Below, in pieces: positions 11,760 to 27,412 of a stretch of 64,000 nt of DNA. Within the stretch, counting starts at the first letter, position 1. Each line of letters opens with the position of its first letter. Position numbers and translations under genes: made by a program. Origin of the DNA: Tetragonia tetragonoides (taxonomy: Eukaryota > Streptophyta > Magnoliopsida > Caryophyllales > Aizoaceae); contig CM076144.1 in assembly GCA_038025085.1 (NCBI GenBank), positions 41,265,001 to 41,329,000 of the forward strand, read 5' to 3'. A model generated the notes under the pieces. That model was not told the origin of the DNA and ran no database searches. It was given only the letters and a program-made list of their open reading frames with translations.

Positions 11760-12130
11760 GTGAGAGACATTAGTTTTCGTTCTTTTCGTCGTCCTTATGT
11801 GACATTCTATTCTGTGCATCGTTTTCTTACGTTTCGTTTCGCAATTTGTATTTTATTTTGTCTCACATTTTATTTAATTTTCTGCGTCATTTCGTTCCGC
11901 GTCGTTCCATTCCTCACCGTTCCACACCATTCCTTTGATGAGAACATGTCTGATTCTCTTCAACGGAATGGTGTGGAACGGTGAGGAACGGAACGACGAG
12001 TAACATATTGGTGCAGAAAACGAGCAATATGTGAGACAAAATGATATACAAAATACGAAACGAAACGACATTTAACAAAACAGGACAAAATACTGTATAA
12101 AAACGACGAAAAAAACAGGTCGCTAGTCTT
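11760..12130. repeat. Long imperfect hairpin rich in TTCGTTTCG
   Basis: The two halves are inverted copies meeting near 11945. Left-arm words CGTTTCGTTTCG, TTTTATTTTGTCTCACAT and ACCGTTCCACACCATTCC recur as reverse complements in the right arm (GGAATGGTGTGGAACGGT at about 11965-11982, ATGTGAGACAAAATGA at 12030). It would form a stem of roughly 180 bp. A single related arm lies at 8765-8935. No target-site duplication identified. Confidence 0.7.
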
Positions 12131-12674
12131 CCAAAACATACTCCTCTTGGAATGTCTAAGAGCCTTGTCCCTTTTATGTGTTTTGTTGCTTCTACTTTTA
12201 TGTTGGGACAAAACAAATATTGTAATATAGTTTGAATAATATAGAACTTCAAAATATAAAATAAAATTCTTGCTATGTTTGAGAAAAGATAAAGTACTGT
12301 AAGATAGATTTACTCAATAAACATAATATTAATCATCACCATCATGTCCATCACCATCATCCTCTTCATCATCACCATAATCATCAACCTTGCGGAGTTG
12401 CACACAAGCGCATACCACACCTCTTTTGAACCGTGGCCTGCGGGGTCATCCACCAAGAAACTTCTTCGTACTAACACGTACACCACAAGGAGGGCCGGTA
12501 ATGCATAAATATATAAAGCCAAGGAAATAATAAATAGAATTTCTATTGCCATGAGGAATATAATATTAACATTATCTCTTGTAGGAAACCAACTTTTAAA
12601 AATGTGGCCGGGGTTCTATTTAGAAATATAGGGGTCACTTACTCATTTATTATGAGTCGTAATTCTTATTTTAC
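12131..12674. other. Gene-free stretch with an ATC/CAT-rich microsatellite
   Basis: 12329-12390 is an impure ATC/CAT repeat. A minus-strand open frame across 12310-12552 gets its Met-rich end from that repeat and is not supported as a gene. 12618-12640 recurs at 6494-6513 (agaaatataggggtcac). Confidence 0.35.
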
Positions 12675-12677
12675 TAA

Positions 12678-12972
12678 GGCTCTGTTTGATTCATCTGGAT
12701 AAAACTGATCTGATCTGAACTGAACTGAAATGAACTGAACTAAACTGAATTATTTTTTAAACTTGACCGTTACCATTTAAAATTCGTCCAAACATAGTCA
12801 ATATTGGACTCATTTGAAAGTATGCTTTGAGATCTTTCCGATGACATAAATATCGTCATGAAATTATTTCGGAATAAAAAGTTATATGAGTGATAAAGTA
12901 ACACATGAACTGAACTGGATTGAACTGAACTGAACTGAATTTAAGTAAAATTAAGGTGAATCAAACAGAGCC
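12678..12972. mobile_element. Tourist/PIF-Harbinger-type MITE
   Basis: Terminal inverted repeats GGCTCTGTTTGATTC / GAATCAAACAGAGCC with TAA duplicated at 12675-12677 and 12973-12975. Subterminal GAACTGAACTGAA repeats lie at both ends. Length and TAA duplication fit PIF/Harbinger MITEs. No coding capacity. Confidence 0.85.
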
Positions 12973-12975
12973 TAA

Positions 12976-13552
12976 GAAGTGACTATCATATTATCGGAGG
13001 TTAAGGTAAGATTATCTTAAACAAGTTATGGGCCTCCAACGATCAGCTTAACCTTTTGGTTGAATTGGTTCCAAGACATGGTATCAGATCTAGAGGACCA
13101 AGAGGTCATGTATTTGAATTCTGGGAGCGTCTATTCCCTAATTAAATATTTCAATACATGGTATGAAGAGGCTTGTGTATCAACCGCACTTCAAGCCAAT
13201 GAACATTCGAATAAGAGGCGTATTAAAGAATAATACAACATTAATTGAGCCTCAAAATTGTCAGTTTAAACTTTTGGTTGGATTGGTTCCAATACTTATT
13301 CCTGATAGATGATAAATATAAATATGTAAATATTTATTAATCCAGTTTACAATTCTGGGCATGAAAAGGAAAATAATTATTCCTCTTAATCGTACGTACA
13401 CATTGACTTGGTTGCCTAAGTCAAACCTATCTACATTCTTCTTCCCATAATCCCATGCTATAAGAAGCCCATTCATTGCCCCTTTAATCAAGCAATAGGA
13501 TTTGCAATAATCAAACAAATATACCATTTCCATTTCGTTTTCTGAGATTAAG
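12976..13552. other. Upstream region of the GST gene
   Basis: No gene. Presumed GST promoter and 5' leader. I cannot assign specific elements with confidence. Confidence 0.3.
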
Positions 13553-17085
<3,533 letters not shown>

Positions 17086-18143
17086 GTAGTACCTTTTTAC
17101 TCTTCTTGTTTTCTTTTTGGTTTATTATACGAGGCGCAAAGGCTAATACAACTGGGGAAAGAAAACGAACTTGAGACCTAAAATAGGTCCTCGGTTTTAA
17201 TTACTAGGCCAAGATCTTATTGGCTCCTGCTTCTTCTTGTTAATTTGTTATTGCTTAACAATAAGTGAACTACTGTATGGTAGACACAGTACTGCTCGAG
17301 CTGAAATCGTGGTTAAGGCTCATTTATGTAGTTTATTTGATAAATAATCTGAGCTTTAACCAATGTTATAACTTGTTTATCTTACATGCAATTAACTGAT
17401 GCTGTTGATCTAATCTAATCCTTAACTGGGTTAAGTTATATATACAGATGGTTTTGTGCACATACTTGTGGGTGCAGATATTGCAGGGTGTACTTGCTAG
17501 GGGCAATAATGGTGATTGGATTATTCGGTTTGCTAGAAAGGTTGATGAGTTGTAAAGGGCTGAAGGAAGGAGGAAAATCAATTCAAATAATTTCAGACAA
17601 CTGATGTTGCAGAATATATAAACTGTGTTTTTGTCAAATTCAGGTTCTTCTGTATCTTGAAAGTTTGCAATTGATCATACTAGATATTTCTTGATATGCT
17701 CTAATGGTCTTTTTAAGTAACCCAAAGGCATCATAAAACACATGGAGTTAATCAAGAGCAATTCCTTACTAGAGCCAATTTTCAAACATAAACACTTGTA
17801 TTCATATTACAATATAGTACATGAAGAGTTTTTCAATCCAGGAATTACATGAAACTACTATTACAGCATCACATCAACAATACCACACAGCCAAACTTGC
17901 AAGCCAAACCCAGAGTTATTATGTCTTACATAACATTTCCTATATAATAACAAACATAGAATTTCATATCACTAATTTCTTAATGGATTGATGGGTGTGA
18001 ACCCATGGGTAGTCATCCAATTTAGATTTTTACTTCAATTTACTAACTTTTATATAACAAAGCATTGGAGGGTTGGGGATCATTAGCCATTCCGAAAACG
18101 AGATGCTGGATGGAAATGGCAAATGAAACCCTCCAATACAGAT
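17086..18143. other. Convergent 3' flanks of GST and NF-YA
   Basis: The GST 3' UTR is at the left and the NF-YA 3' UTR at the right. A short frame at 17485-17555 (starting GVLARGNNGDWIIRF after ttgcag) looks exon-like, but I cannot assign it to a family. Confidence 0.35.
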
Positions 18144-18162
18144 CAGCCAAGAATGAGTTGCC
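18144..18162 (-). promoter_or_regulatory. miR169-type target site in the NF-YA 3' UTR
   Basis: The plus strand reads CAGCCAAGAATGAGTTGCC, so the NF-YA transcript carries the complement about 120 nt after its stop codon. From memory the miR169 core is AGCCAAGGATGACTTGCC, two differences over this span. NF-YA genes are the known miR169 targets and the site lies in their 3' UTR, so position and sequence agree. It would let drought- or nitrogen-responsive miR169 cleave the mRNA. Confidence 0.8.
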
Positions 18163-18280
18163 TTTGAACAACAACCAGATGGTGGTAGGACAATCCTTTA
18201 ACCGAAAACCAGCATGAACAGAACTTCGGAAAAAGCTATGTTCATACAGATTTCTTCACCTGGTTGCATATCAAATTATG

Positions 18281-21196
18281 TCAGACTTTGAGGTTGCAGC
18301 AGTGGCCTGCTGCAGGACACCACTTATGGGGCATAACCATATGATCTCCACCGCCCATTGCATTAGCGAGGGAACACAAGGATGGATGGGGACTGTTGAT
18401 CTGGAAGAAATCAAAATCTCCCCTAGGATATGTGCTGGTGACTTCTGGTCCTGACAAAGTTAAGCTGCTGTTGCTGCCATTTGTGTCTTTTGAATCTGAA
18501 TTCAGAGAGGCAGTATGCAGAACAACTTGATGTCCAATTTTGGATTTCCGTGAAATCTTTCCGGGTTTTGCAGCCTCTGACTTCAGAGAGCCTAGAAAGC
18601 GCCCTCCCATTCCCCTTGCCCTACGCATGGCATGGCGATGGCGTGACTCGTGCAAATATGGCTGAGCAACCAGAAGGAAGTTGAAACATGTCATTTGAAA
18701 CATAGTTTTCTACTCCTCCACATATGTTCTTACGAAGTCCAATTATGTAACATATATAGATTACCAAGTAGAGAGTTCATGCTACAAGATAAATAAGCAG
18801 AGTAACAACTAACAACATAAGTAGAGTAGTTATCAAAAAAAACAACAGAAATAGAGCAGACGTATACAATTTAAACTATGTTTGAAGAACTCTGCTGCGT
18901 CTGACATGAACGCAGATATCACAGTCGAAGACTGTACTGTTGGTGAACACAAGGACTACTTTCCAGCTTGTAGCATAATAAATACAGATCCAGAACCATG
19001 GAAAATCAAACAAACTAGTACTATATGTCTTTAACTCTAGTCTCTATATCACAAGAGATTAACAGATGTAACAAGTTTACCTTACGGTCTTTCTGCTGGA
19101 TTTTGTTTCCCATTTCAGCCTTTGCACGAGACTTCCGACGTCTCATGATTCCATGGTACTGCTTAGCATTCACATATATTGGTCCTTCATCTGTTGTCAT
19201 ACTGATAGGAAGCATCATTCGCCCCTAGTACAATGTATAACGTAAAACTTGTAAGCCAGTGATGAACAATATGGACAATGCTACACCATCACAATCATTT
19301 TTAGGCCACAACAAAATTGAACACTAGTCAGTAAGAGTGTGTTTTTTTTTCCACTGAACTGAACTAAATAGTAATATGTGAAAGAAAAATTAGATCACGG
19401 ATCAAAACTGAACTGAACCGAACCAATTACTAAGTAAGTAGAAAAGAACACTATCATAAGTAAATCTGCGACAACATGGTTATGATAAAGCAGAAGAAAG
19501 ATCACAAACCATGAGTTGAGGTCCACAAGCTGAAAATAGCCCATAGCACCGATCCATGTCTGGGTACTTGGCACAGATCTACAGTTTTGTCAGCATAGGA
19601 AAAGCACCTTGTTGTTACATAAGGAGTAATTGGTTTTTGAGTCCTTACCATTTGACCATACGCTAGCTCGAAACTTGAGTGAGATACTGGAGCTGATAGT
19701 TCTGAAACAGCAATCCTTGGTTGTGTAGTTTTCTGCTCTTCCCCTGAATTTTCTGCAATCAACCAATTTAAGTAGGGCTTCACTTAGTAAACTACTATTA
19801 GGAAGTTCCTAAGGAATGAATCATTGGTCATTAATTGCAGTTGGGGCTGCTAAACATGAACACTATTTCAAACTCATGAAGCAAATCAAACTAATTAGTT
19901 ATGTTTAATCACAAATACAAAGTATCAGTTATGTTTTGGTGTTAAGCAATTCGAACTAATTAACCAGATGAACACATATTTTTAGTACACAGCAAAGCAA
20001 GCATTATAAACAAATTATTCAATTATATATACTTCAAATAAAATCCAGAGCCAAGTAAAACAAAACCAGTGTCACATGGTACGTGGTACGTACGTTTCGG
20101 TCTACAATCTCTTAGAGCTCGTTTACTTGAATGTAATGGTGAATTACAATGTAAAACACCATTTTATACGGTAAATGTGGGTTAGAAAAGGAAGGAGGGG
20201 CTGGTGAAATATGGAAATAGTGAATTTGATTACAACATCCATTGTAATCACAATTATTCTACTTTAGAATATGTAAAGATGATTACATTGGATGATGCAA
20301 TCAAGCTCCCAAATCTCATATTTCTCCTCCTCTTCTTCCTTTTCTATCCACATTTACTCTGTACAATGATTGATTACATTGATATCATCATTGCTCACAA
20401 GTAAACGCCACCTTAGTGATCAGTTTATGATAGACGAGATCTCCAGCAAAGTAATATGAGTGTCAAAATCTTCTAATCTTAGGTTGTTTGTCTTATGGAA
20501 TTTTTTTATCTATCTGGAAAATAAGTAACCTAGTTATAGCCGGTTTTTGGTTTTGGTTTTGGTTTTGGTTTTTGAACTCAGTCTTACTTGTCTGTATAAA
20601 CCAAAGTTTCGAAGAGGCGTTTTGGCTTGTACTGCATTGTTACCTCTGTTGTTACCCCGTGCTCTAACTGTTCACGAGTTTGATCTTCTCATGTGTCATG
20701 AAGTTTGATTGTACCACATTAGCTTAGTGAGAAATATTTTGGTAATTTCTCTTTTATTAGAGATCACGACTGTCGTAATAGACAGTTTGAACTTGGTTCA
20801 GGGTTGAATTCAAGTTTTACCGCTCAATGGTAGATTAGAGTCTATTAAACTTGAGTTTGGTTTACGTCACTTAGCGGAGTTTGGAAATTTCTTCGGGGTC
20901 GTAACTTTACTTCTTTGTTGATATTCTCATAACTAGAGGAGGCCGAGTAATTTTCTCACCTAATAAAGAAAAGAAAAGAAAACAATCAAAGAGAAGAGAG
21001 AAATACCGCAAGAGAATGTGAAGTGACTGCCACTCCTTTTGGCCTGTCCTGTTCCAGTACCAGGATGGTCCACACTTAAAGATTTCAAATGGTGATCATG
21101 ATCATCATTTCCATGCCCAGATTGAGAGCTCCACCATGGAATGGAGAATTGCACAATTGGATTGTGCACCCTTACATTTTGTTCTTTTGAATACAT
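18281..21196 (-). CDS. NF-YA: NF-YA subunit of the CCAAT-binding NF-Y complex (five exons)
   Basis: Coding exons on the minus strand: 21196-21007, 19752-19649, 19578-19510, 19224-19081, 18661-18281, for 295 residues; all introns GT-AG and the phases close exactly. Exon 3 encodes [20 protein letters not shown], the plant NF-YA lead-in. Exon 4 has the NF-YB/NF-YC association helix ([19 protein letters not shown], about 134-152). Exon 5 opens with the CCAAT-contacting domain [17 protein letters not shown] then GGRFLG (170-193). The protein acts in the nucleus as the sequence-specific subunit of the NF-Y trimer. An in-frame TAG four codons upstream supports the chosen ATG. Oddities: the linker ([13 protein letters not shown]) is one residue longer than in NF-YAs I recall, and RGMGG replaces the usual RGCGG/RGSGG. 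Probably regulated by miR169. A 5' leader intron is likely (acceptor near 21247). Confidence 0.92.
20115..20412. mobile_element. PIF/Harbinger-type MITE in NF-YA intron 1
   Basis: Imperfect terminal repeats GAGCTCGTTTACTTG / CAAGTAAACGCCACC with TTA at 20112-20114 and 20413-20415. The inside is a palindromic arrangement of ATTACA/TGTAAT-rich sequence. No coding capacity. Confidence 0.75.
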
Positions 21197-21920
21197 CCCA
21201 CAACACTAATGAAAAATGTTTAGTATTGAAGTTGCAAACTAAAAACCTGCAAATTAAGAACTTTATGTGAGAACATATAATTATGCTTTAGATATTGATA
21301 TGACTCAAACTTCAAACTAATAAAATATGAATCATTAGATAGACCAAAATCTCTTGAACCTTCAAGATGGAAGACATTTAAAGGGATTTGTAATTTCTTT
21401 GGCCATGCTTCTTTTCTTGCTACTCACTCTAGTAAGTGAAATAAGCCAATTGTCCAGTCATTTAAGTAAAGAGGGTAAATTTTAATTTCTTTTCATCTTA
21501 ACTTCCTTCTAGCCCAATTACAATCACGAAAAGAGCACAAATATATAAGCAACCATAATTCAAAGATCGAATCTTTTCATCAGAATCAAAAGTTGTCTCT
21601 CCCATTAAAGATACGAAAAATTGTTCACCAACCAAGAAAAAATGGCTAAATATGTGCCGACACATCTATATCTATATAGATAAAACCGCGATAAAAAAAA
21701 GACAAAACACAATAATAAAGCAAAACTCACTACGAGCCCAAAACTTGTGCATCTATTTGATAACATATAATAGACGCCCTTGATTTTTTGATAAATCAGA
21801 GCTGAAAACAGGTTATTTAGAAGTATCAATCATTGACCAATCAAAGCAATACTTAGATTTAAGAAGAAAAGGAAAACTTACAACTTACAAGTTACAACTC
21901 ACAAGTTCACAAGTCAGAAC
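21197..21920. other. NF-YA 5' leader and probable leader intron
   Basis: No coding region. On the minus strand a polypyrimidine/AG acceptor (aatttgcag) lies about 50 nt upstream of the ATG, and GTAAG-type donors near 21880 could start a leader intron. This is inference from splice motifs only. Confidence 0.35.
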
Positions 21921-21921
21921 G

Positions 21922-21966
<45 letters not shown>
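21921..21966. repeat. (CT)n microsatellite upstream of NF-YA
   Basis: About 23 CT units, GA on the NF-YA strand. GA-rich tracts are common in plant core promoters and 5' leaders, so it may lie in the leader or GAGA-type promoter of NF-YA (inference). Confidence 0.85.
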
Positions 21967-21969
<3 letters not shown>

Positions 21970-22767
21970 GAGTAGCTGGAGAACTAAGAGAAACCCCAAA
22001 TTGACAGGAGCCAATATAATGTCGGTACGGTAACACTTCACCATATAACTACTACTAGTACTACGGACAGAGGGACAGAGTGCTTTGTAATTGGGGAGTG
22101 GAGTTATGACATTGGCCAATAAGGTAGCCCTTTCCTGCAAAAACGCCTTTGTATGAATATTATATACAATTCGTTCTACACAAAAACTTTTATAACACGA
22201 TTTTTTCGTAACTTTTGGTGAGACGACACTTTTCAATGAAACAATGGTCACCGCTTACCATAACCGCATAAGCAACTCCTACAATTCTAAATAGTAATCC
22301 TATTTTTTAATGAATTAGTCTCATATAAAACTTACTATTTTTTGTATTTTTCTTTTCATGCGAAAAAGTTTTCTTTCTTTTAATCAATAGCTTGCAAAGT
22401 CCGCACCAAAAAAAAAGAAAATTGCAAAGTTGGGCCTTGTTCCAAAAATATCTCACTTGAACATTAATTTTGTGTAGTTGATTATTGAGTCTCAAATTTT
22501 AATTTCACTTTAAAGAATTTATAACAAGTACTTCAAACTTTTTTCACTTTGCGATATTTTTTTTAGGTGTGGTAGCAGTTTCAACTTTTTAAGACACTTT
22601 TATATGAGCTAAATGATATTTGTGTTATTTGGATTCAGTTTTTTTTTTTTTAAACTATCATTGCACCTTTTTTTTCTTTTCAATTATGCCACTATAATTT
22701 ATAAACAAGTCTACAAATGCAACTTTATACCCAAAATGTTACTCAATTTTTTTTATTAAATTAAATA

Positions 22768-22825
<58 letters not shown>

Positions 22826-23562
22826 TGTAAACCATTTTATTTTGTTTTTTCACATCCTAAAAATAGTTTTTCCGTAAGAAAAAATCATGAATAATTTATA
22901 ATAATTATAAAATGAAGTAGCAAGAAAGCGACAAGTTTGTATTTTTACATGTTAAGTTTCTATATACATACACTAAATTGAATTTGACTCAATTGAAATG
23001 AGTTGGACTATAAAAAAACAGGGTTCAAAATTAAGTTGAGAATATAGTTTTCACCACATTCAAATGACTCCCATATAGAACATGTCTTGATGAGTTACAT
23101 ATAGGGCTAAAGCCTAAAGGTCATGTAACAAAATCAATTTAGTGTAGCTTAATTTAAGTTAGATTTATAACAGTTGAGGTCTATCTAACTAGATGAAAAG
23201 AACATGCCTTTAATTTTTTCTCTTAATTTGTTTATTTTATATGAAACCAAACAAAAAAGATTTTTTTATTTATTTTACATTTATATTTTTAAAAATGAAC
23301 ATTCATGTAAAATCATTATGCTACTATTTATCTGTTTTTAATGAAAATCAATATCGATAAATACATAATAAACTGACGCTTAAAAAAAATGATATTCGTT
23401 CTTTACATATAAAGCAACCTACAATAACTTGAGCTCTTCCTAGTATTCATTTGCCACATAAAGCTCCACATAAAACTTCACAAAATAACTATTTGAGTGC
23501 ACCATATAAGCATTGCATAATTAAATGGGTCCACGTTGCTAGATGCACCGGAGTGCGTCATA
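21967..23562. other. Gene-free AT-rich stretch
   Basis: No gene. Contains a dispersed repeat piece (cgtaacttttggtgagacga, 22207-22226) related to 6550-6580 and an (AT)n tract at 22765-22822 of about 28 units. Confidence 0.4.
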
Positions 23563-23818
23563 TTCCCTTTGTTCTAAATTGAACTTCCTGTTTCTTTTTG
23601 TACAGTCTACGAGACAATACTTTAACCATCAGTAACTATAATTATATTAATATCAAAATTATAAAAAGTTGATATTGTGAAAGTACAATTTAAAATAAAT
23701 CTAAGAATGGTATTTTTGATATTATAAATCTTCGTAGTTTTTTCACAAATCAATAGTCAAGTTTTGTAAAGTTTAACTCAAAAAGTCAAACAACTTGCTC
23801 AATTTGAAACGGAGGGAG
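23563..23818. mobile_element. Stowaway-type MITE (family A)
   Basis: TA at 23561-23562 and 23819-23820. The right end GAAACGGAGGGAG is intact and the left end is decayed (TTCCCTTTGTTCTAAATTG). The interior matches the copies at 7738, 15622 and 52901. Confidence 0.72.
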
Positions 23819-23820
23819 TA

Positions 23821-25000
23821 TAAACATTGTAAAAATTCCTCCGAGCTTCAAACTCCTAAAGGATAAGAATCCTTTCTAATTGTAGTAGTCAATTTAACAC
23901 TTATAAAGTATCTACAAGTGTAATATGTAACACCAAAAACTTCTATAATACATACGTACAATAGTATTAGAGAGGATCCTTATCCTATTTGAGGAAAATC
24001 CTCCTCCAATCTTATGGATTTGGATACCATTTAATGATTGCAATTGCATATCCTACCAGAAAACAAACTAATATTAACTTGTAAAAAGAAGAAAGCCACT
24101 AGATCTACTGATACAGATCATCTATGGTTTTTAGTTTTGGGAGCTGGTTAGTTCCACTTGGAATGCTTTCAGATATGCATGTCAGCTCCATATTTCCACT
24201 AACATGACGACACACGTCACACCCTACTTAAAATATATTATATAAATGTAGCTGCCAAAGAAAAAAGTGAAAAAAATAAATTAAAAAGGGTGAGACTAAC
24301 GAAATAAATTTAGAAATTAATAAAATAAAGGGAGGCAGTTTTAAAGGGAAAATTAATTAATTTAAAAGTTACACTTGGGGGGCTTTACACCAGTTAGGTT
24401 TTGCTGAGATAGGATTAATAGGAAGGACAAGATCATGGTCCCCCTTGGTTAACCACTATGGCATTGCTTACATAAATGATGAGGCAAAATGTTCAAGTTT
24501 TTTAATCAAATATCGTCTAATGGCGTATATTTCTTGGATTTCTTTGGCCACCATTGTTATATCTAAACTCTTAAGTGTTCTTTGAGACATTATTTAAATA
24601 ATGTGAATTTTTTTGTTGTAATCCACTATTATTGAATACTAATAATTTACTTTCAAATTTGTTGTTATTACTATTTCATTCTGATTTTTATTACGTTTCT
24701 TAATTTCTTTTTATGCGATTCACATGTAATATAGTACTAATCTGTTCCCAATTTTTGTTGTAATTATCATTGTTTTTTTGGGAGCATATAACTCAAATAT
24801 AATGTTTATTTGCAATAACCATTATGTTGATGTTTGAGGGTTGCGCTTATGATTTGATGTTTTATAAGATGAATTTTAATTTGAACTTTATAGATATTAT
24901 GTACCAAATAATAATTTTATTGTGCACATATATATGTTGCAAATCTCGTCGTTCTAGATTACAATTCACACCACATTGCCAAATTAGAGCAACTTACTAA
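23821..25000. other. Gene-free AT-rich stretch
   Basis: No gene or structured element recognised on either strand. Confidence 0.35.
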
Positions 25001-25347
25001 GAGTCTGTTCTCCCCAGCTTATTTCTGTTTATTTCAGCAAACTTCAACAAACTTCAGCAAACTTCAACAAACTTCAACAAACTTCAGCAAACTTCAACAA
25101 ACTTCAGCAAATTTCAGCAAACTTCAACAAAGTTAAATAAAGTTAAACAAAGTTCAATAAAATTAAACAAATCAATATACAAACTAGTTATAAAAAAACA
25201 CTTGAATCAACAAGATTCAACAAAAATAAACAAAGTTCAACGAAGTTCAACAAAGTTAAATAAAGTTAAATAAAGTTCAACAAAGTTCAACAAAAATAAA
25301 TTTTTAGTAATAAATATAAACGTTTTTCAGTTGGGGGGAACAGACTC
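25001..25347. mobile_element. PIF/Harbinger-type MITE with ACTTCAACAA repeats
   Basis: Terminal repeats GAGTCTGTTCTCCCC / GGGGAACAGACTC with TAA at 24998-25000 and 25348-25350. The body is a degenerate array of about 10-bp units (AACTTCAACA, AACTTCAGCA, AAGTTAAACA). Confidence 0.8.
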
Positions 25348-25350
25348 TAA

Positions 25351-25902
25351 GCTATATTGGCATTTTAGAAACAACATAACAATATTAACGAGTTCCAGAA
25401 GTCATTTCACAAACCTTTTTACACTTTAAATTTCAAAAAGTTATGATGAGTGGATAAAAATAATTGTATAGCAACATGAGCAAGCAAGTGGAATCTCCCA
25501 ACCTGACCTTCATGGAGTGGGCGTTAAATGGATCCTATGACACCATCCAACTTTTGATTATTTGATTCTCATCCTGATTTCTAAGGTTCTCCTTAGATGA
25601 AATCAAAGTCACATACACTTAAGAATCTTGTTAGCCTAGGAGATATTACGAAAAGTATGAAATGGCCAACTTTCCAAGGTGAAAGTTTAGTTTATGTTCA
25701 TTTGTTGATAATAAGAAAAATTCTTGAAAAGCAAAAAAACTCAAAAGAATTAGCACTTGATTTAAACAAGACAAAACACCAATACTCACTACCACTCACC
25801 AACACTAAAATCAAATTATAAGAGGAAACATATCAAACAAAGCCCTATTAATTTTTCTTAATATATGGTAAGCTGAGATGGTTAAGTAGGGTAACCAGAG
25901 GC
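25351..25902. other. Gene-free stretch
   Basis: No gene supported. The open frame at 25597-25821 has no recognisable family features. Confidence 0.35.
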
Positions 25903-25914
25903 AAAAGTTCCCCT

Positions 25915-26193
25915 AATTTTTTTTGCTCGTCAAAGGATACAAGTGAATGGCGACCGAGACACCTCCTGCTACACCATGTTCGGACTCTCGTGTTCAATAG
26001 AGAACATATCAGACTAGCTGAACAACCAGCGCAAGCACTGCATCGTCAATATAGCACCAATAAGAGATTAGTATAGTTCCTAGAAGCCAGCAGACACAAG
26101 ACATAGAGGTTTTATGGGGATTCGAACCCATGACTGACTTACCAAATCACTTGGGAGTAAGCTTGGAACCACTAGACCACCACCCTTGTTGGT
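25915..26193 (-). mobile_element. tRNA-derived SINE with 12-bp target duplication
   Basis: On the minus strand the 5' end has a pol III A box (GGTGGTCTAGTGGTTCC, 26165-26181) and a B box (GGGTTCGAATCCC, 26115-26128 region), and the 3' end is A-rich (T8 on plus at 25917-25924). The flanks are exact: AAAAGTTCCCCT at 25903-25914 and 26194-26205. The pol III boxes are clear enough to suggest a fairly young copy. Relatives: 7385-7495 and 45191-45433. Confidence 0.85.
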
Positions 26194-26205
26194 AAAAGTT
26201 CCCCT

Positions 26206-26560
26206 GTTAAGTAAAAGAAAAATACTCCAAAGGCCACATACATGAAGAGCATTTAACCTGCTAGGGCACAACATAACGTTCAACTCAATTGGAGAACCGA
26301 AGAATGAAGATCAAGCAAATCAATGGTCAAATTTACAAAACACACAATTAAATGTTCAACATGATGTTCAGCTAAATATGCATACAGTATTACCTCATTT
26401 GAGGGACTTTACAATGTAAATCAAATCAAAGGCACAAAATTACATAAGAAATATGTTAAACCTTTCCATACATTACCGCGCCAAACTGATCCAAGAGGAG
26501 GATGAAGAGGATGGACCATGCAAACCAAAACATTCGACACAGCTATCACGCATAGGATAA
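26206..26560. other. 3' flank of the expp1-like gene
   Basis: Presumed 3' UTR of the minus-strand gene. No other gene seen. Confidence 0.4.
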
Positions 26561-27371
26561 TTAGAAGAGCTTGTTGTATTGGTCGGAGAGAGAGTTCTTA
26601 AGACCGTCATATAACCCATATAGAGAATATTGACGAAGGTTTTCCACTTCGTACCATGAGTTAAGAACTGTATAGTGCTTATCAGTACCAGAGAAGGCCA
26701 ATTGTATACCGAGGCTGCAATCCACATTGCCGCCTCTACTTTTGCAGTTAGTCATCTTGATGGCACAGTCCTGGTTATTCAAGCAGACAAATTCAGATTT
26801 GCCTTTGCAAGATGCACATCCATCCCTTTTCCAGTACAAATTTTGCAGCCGGCCTTGCTTAAATTCTAGAACCTGCTTCCATTGAAATAAATTAGCTTCA
26901 AGAAGAATAGGGTAACCAATACACAAGACAGAAACAGGGAGATGGATGGAATCCTTACAAGTGTAAAACTGGTTACTATATGAGTGCTATTTGCAACAAA
27001 AGCAGGAGGAGACCTCGCAGCGTACTTCGAACCAGCAAAAGCTACCATGTAACCACCGGCGGAATCCTGAAAAATGGACATGAAATTTTGAAGTTAGAGA
27101 CAGTACTTTCAAAAGTATGGTGAAATGTGCATATAAATCTAACATTTTTGAATTGGAGACACATACGAACTTAAAAAGCATTTAAAAACAGTGATAGTTT
27201 TTGAGAGCATTTTGCTGAAGTATACCAGAAAGTTAAATAAGATAAAAATAAAAAGAAAAAGAAAAGAAACAGCAAAGTACATTTATGATTACATTATACC
27301 AGCAAACACACAGCGCATGAAGCGGGAGCATGCGGATCAAAAAAAGCTCAAAATACCAAATATGATAAAAA

Positions 27372-27412
<41 letters not shown>

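Noticed and set aside
12310..12552. Minus-strand 80-aa frame with a hydrophobic N-terminus
   Set aside because: The C-terminal half is generated by an ATC repeat, and no homologous family or gene structure is visible.
17485..17555. Exon-like piece GVLARGNNGDWIIRF after a splice-acceptor-like ttgcag
   Set aside because: Too short and without a partner exon; cannot be linked to GST or any recognised family.
25021..25160. Array of short ACTTCAACAA-type repeats that superficially resembles a spaced repeat array
   Set aside because: Repeats are contiguous and degenerate, with no unique spacers, and lie inside a TAA-flanked MITE in a plant genome; not CRISPR.
26110..26185. tRNA-like sequence with A and B boxes
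   Set aside because: No cloverleaf closes, and it is embedded in a 279-bp unit with polyA and a target duplication; a SINE, not a tRNA gene.
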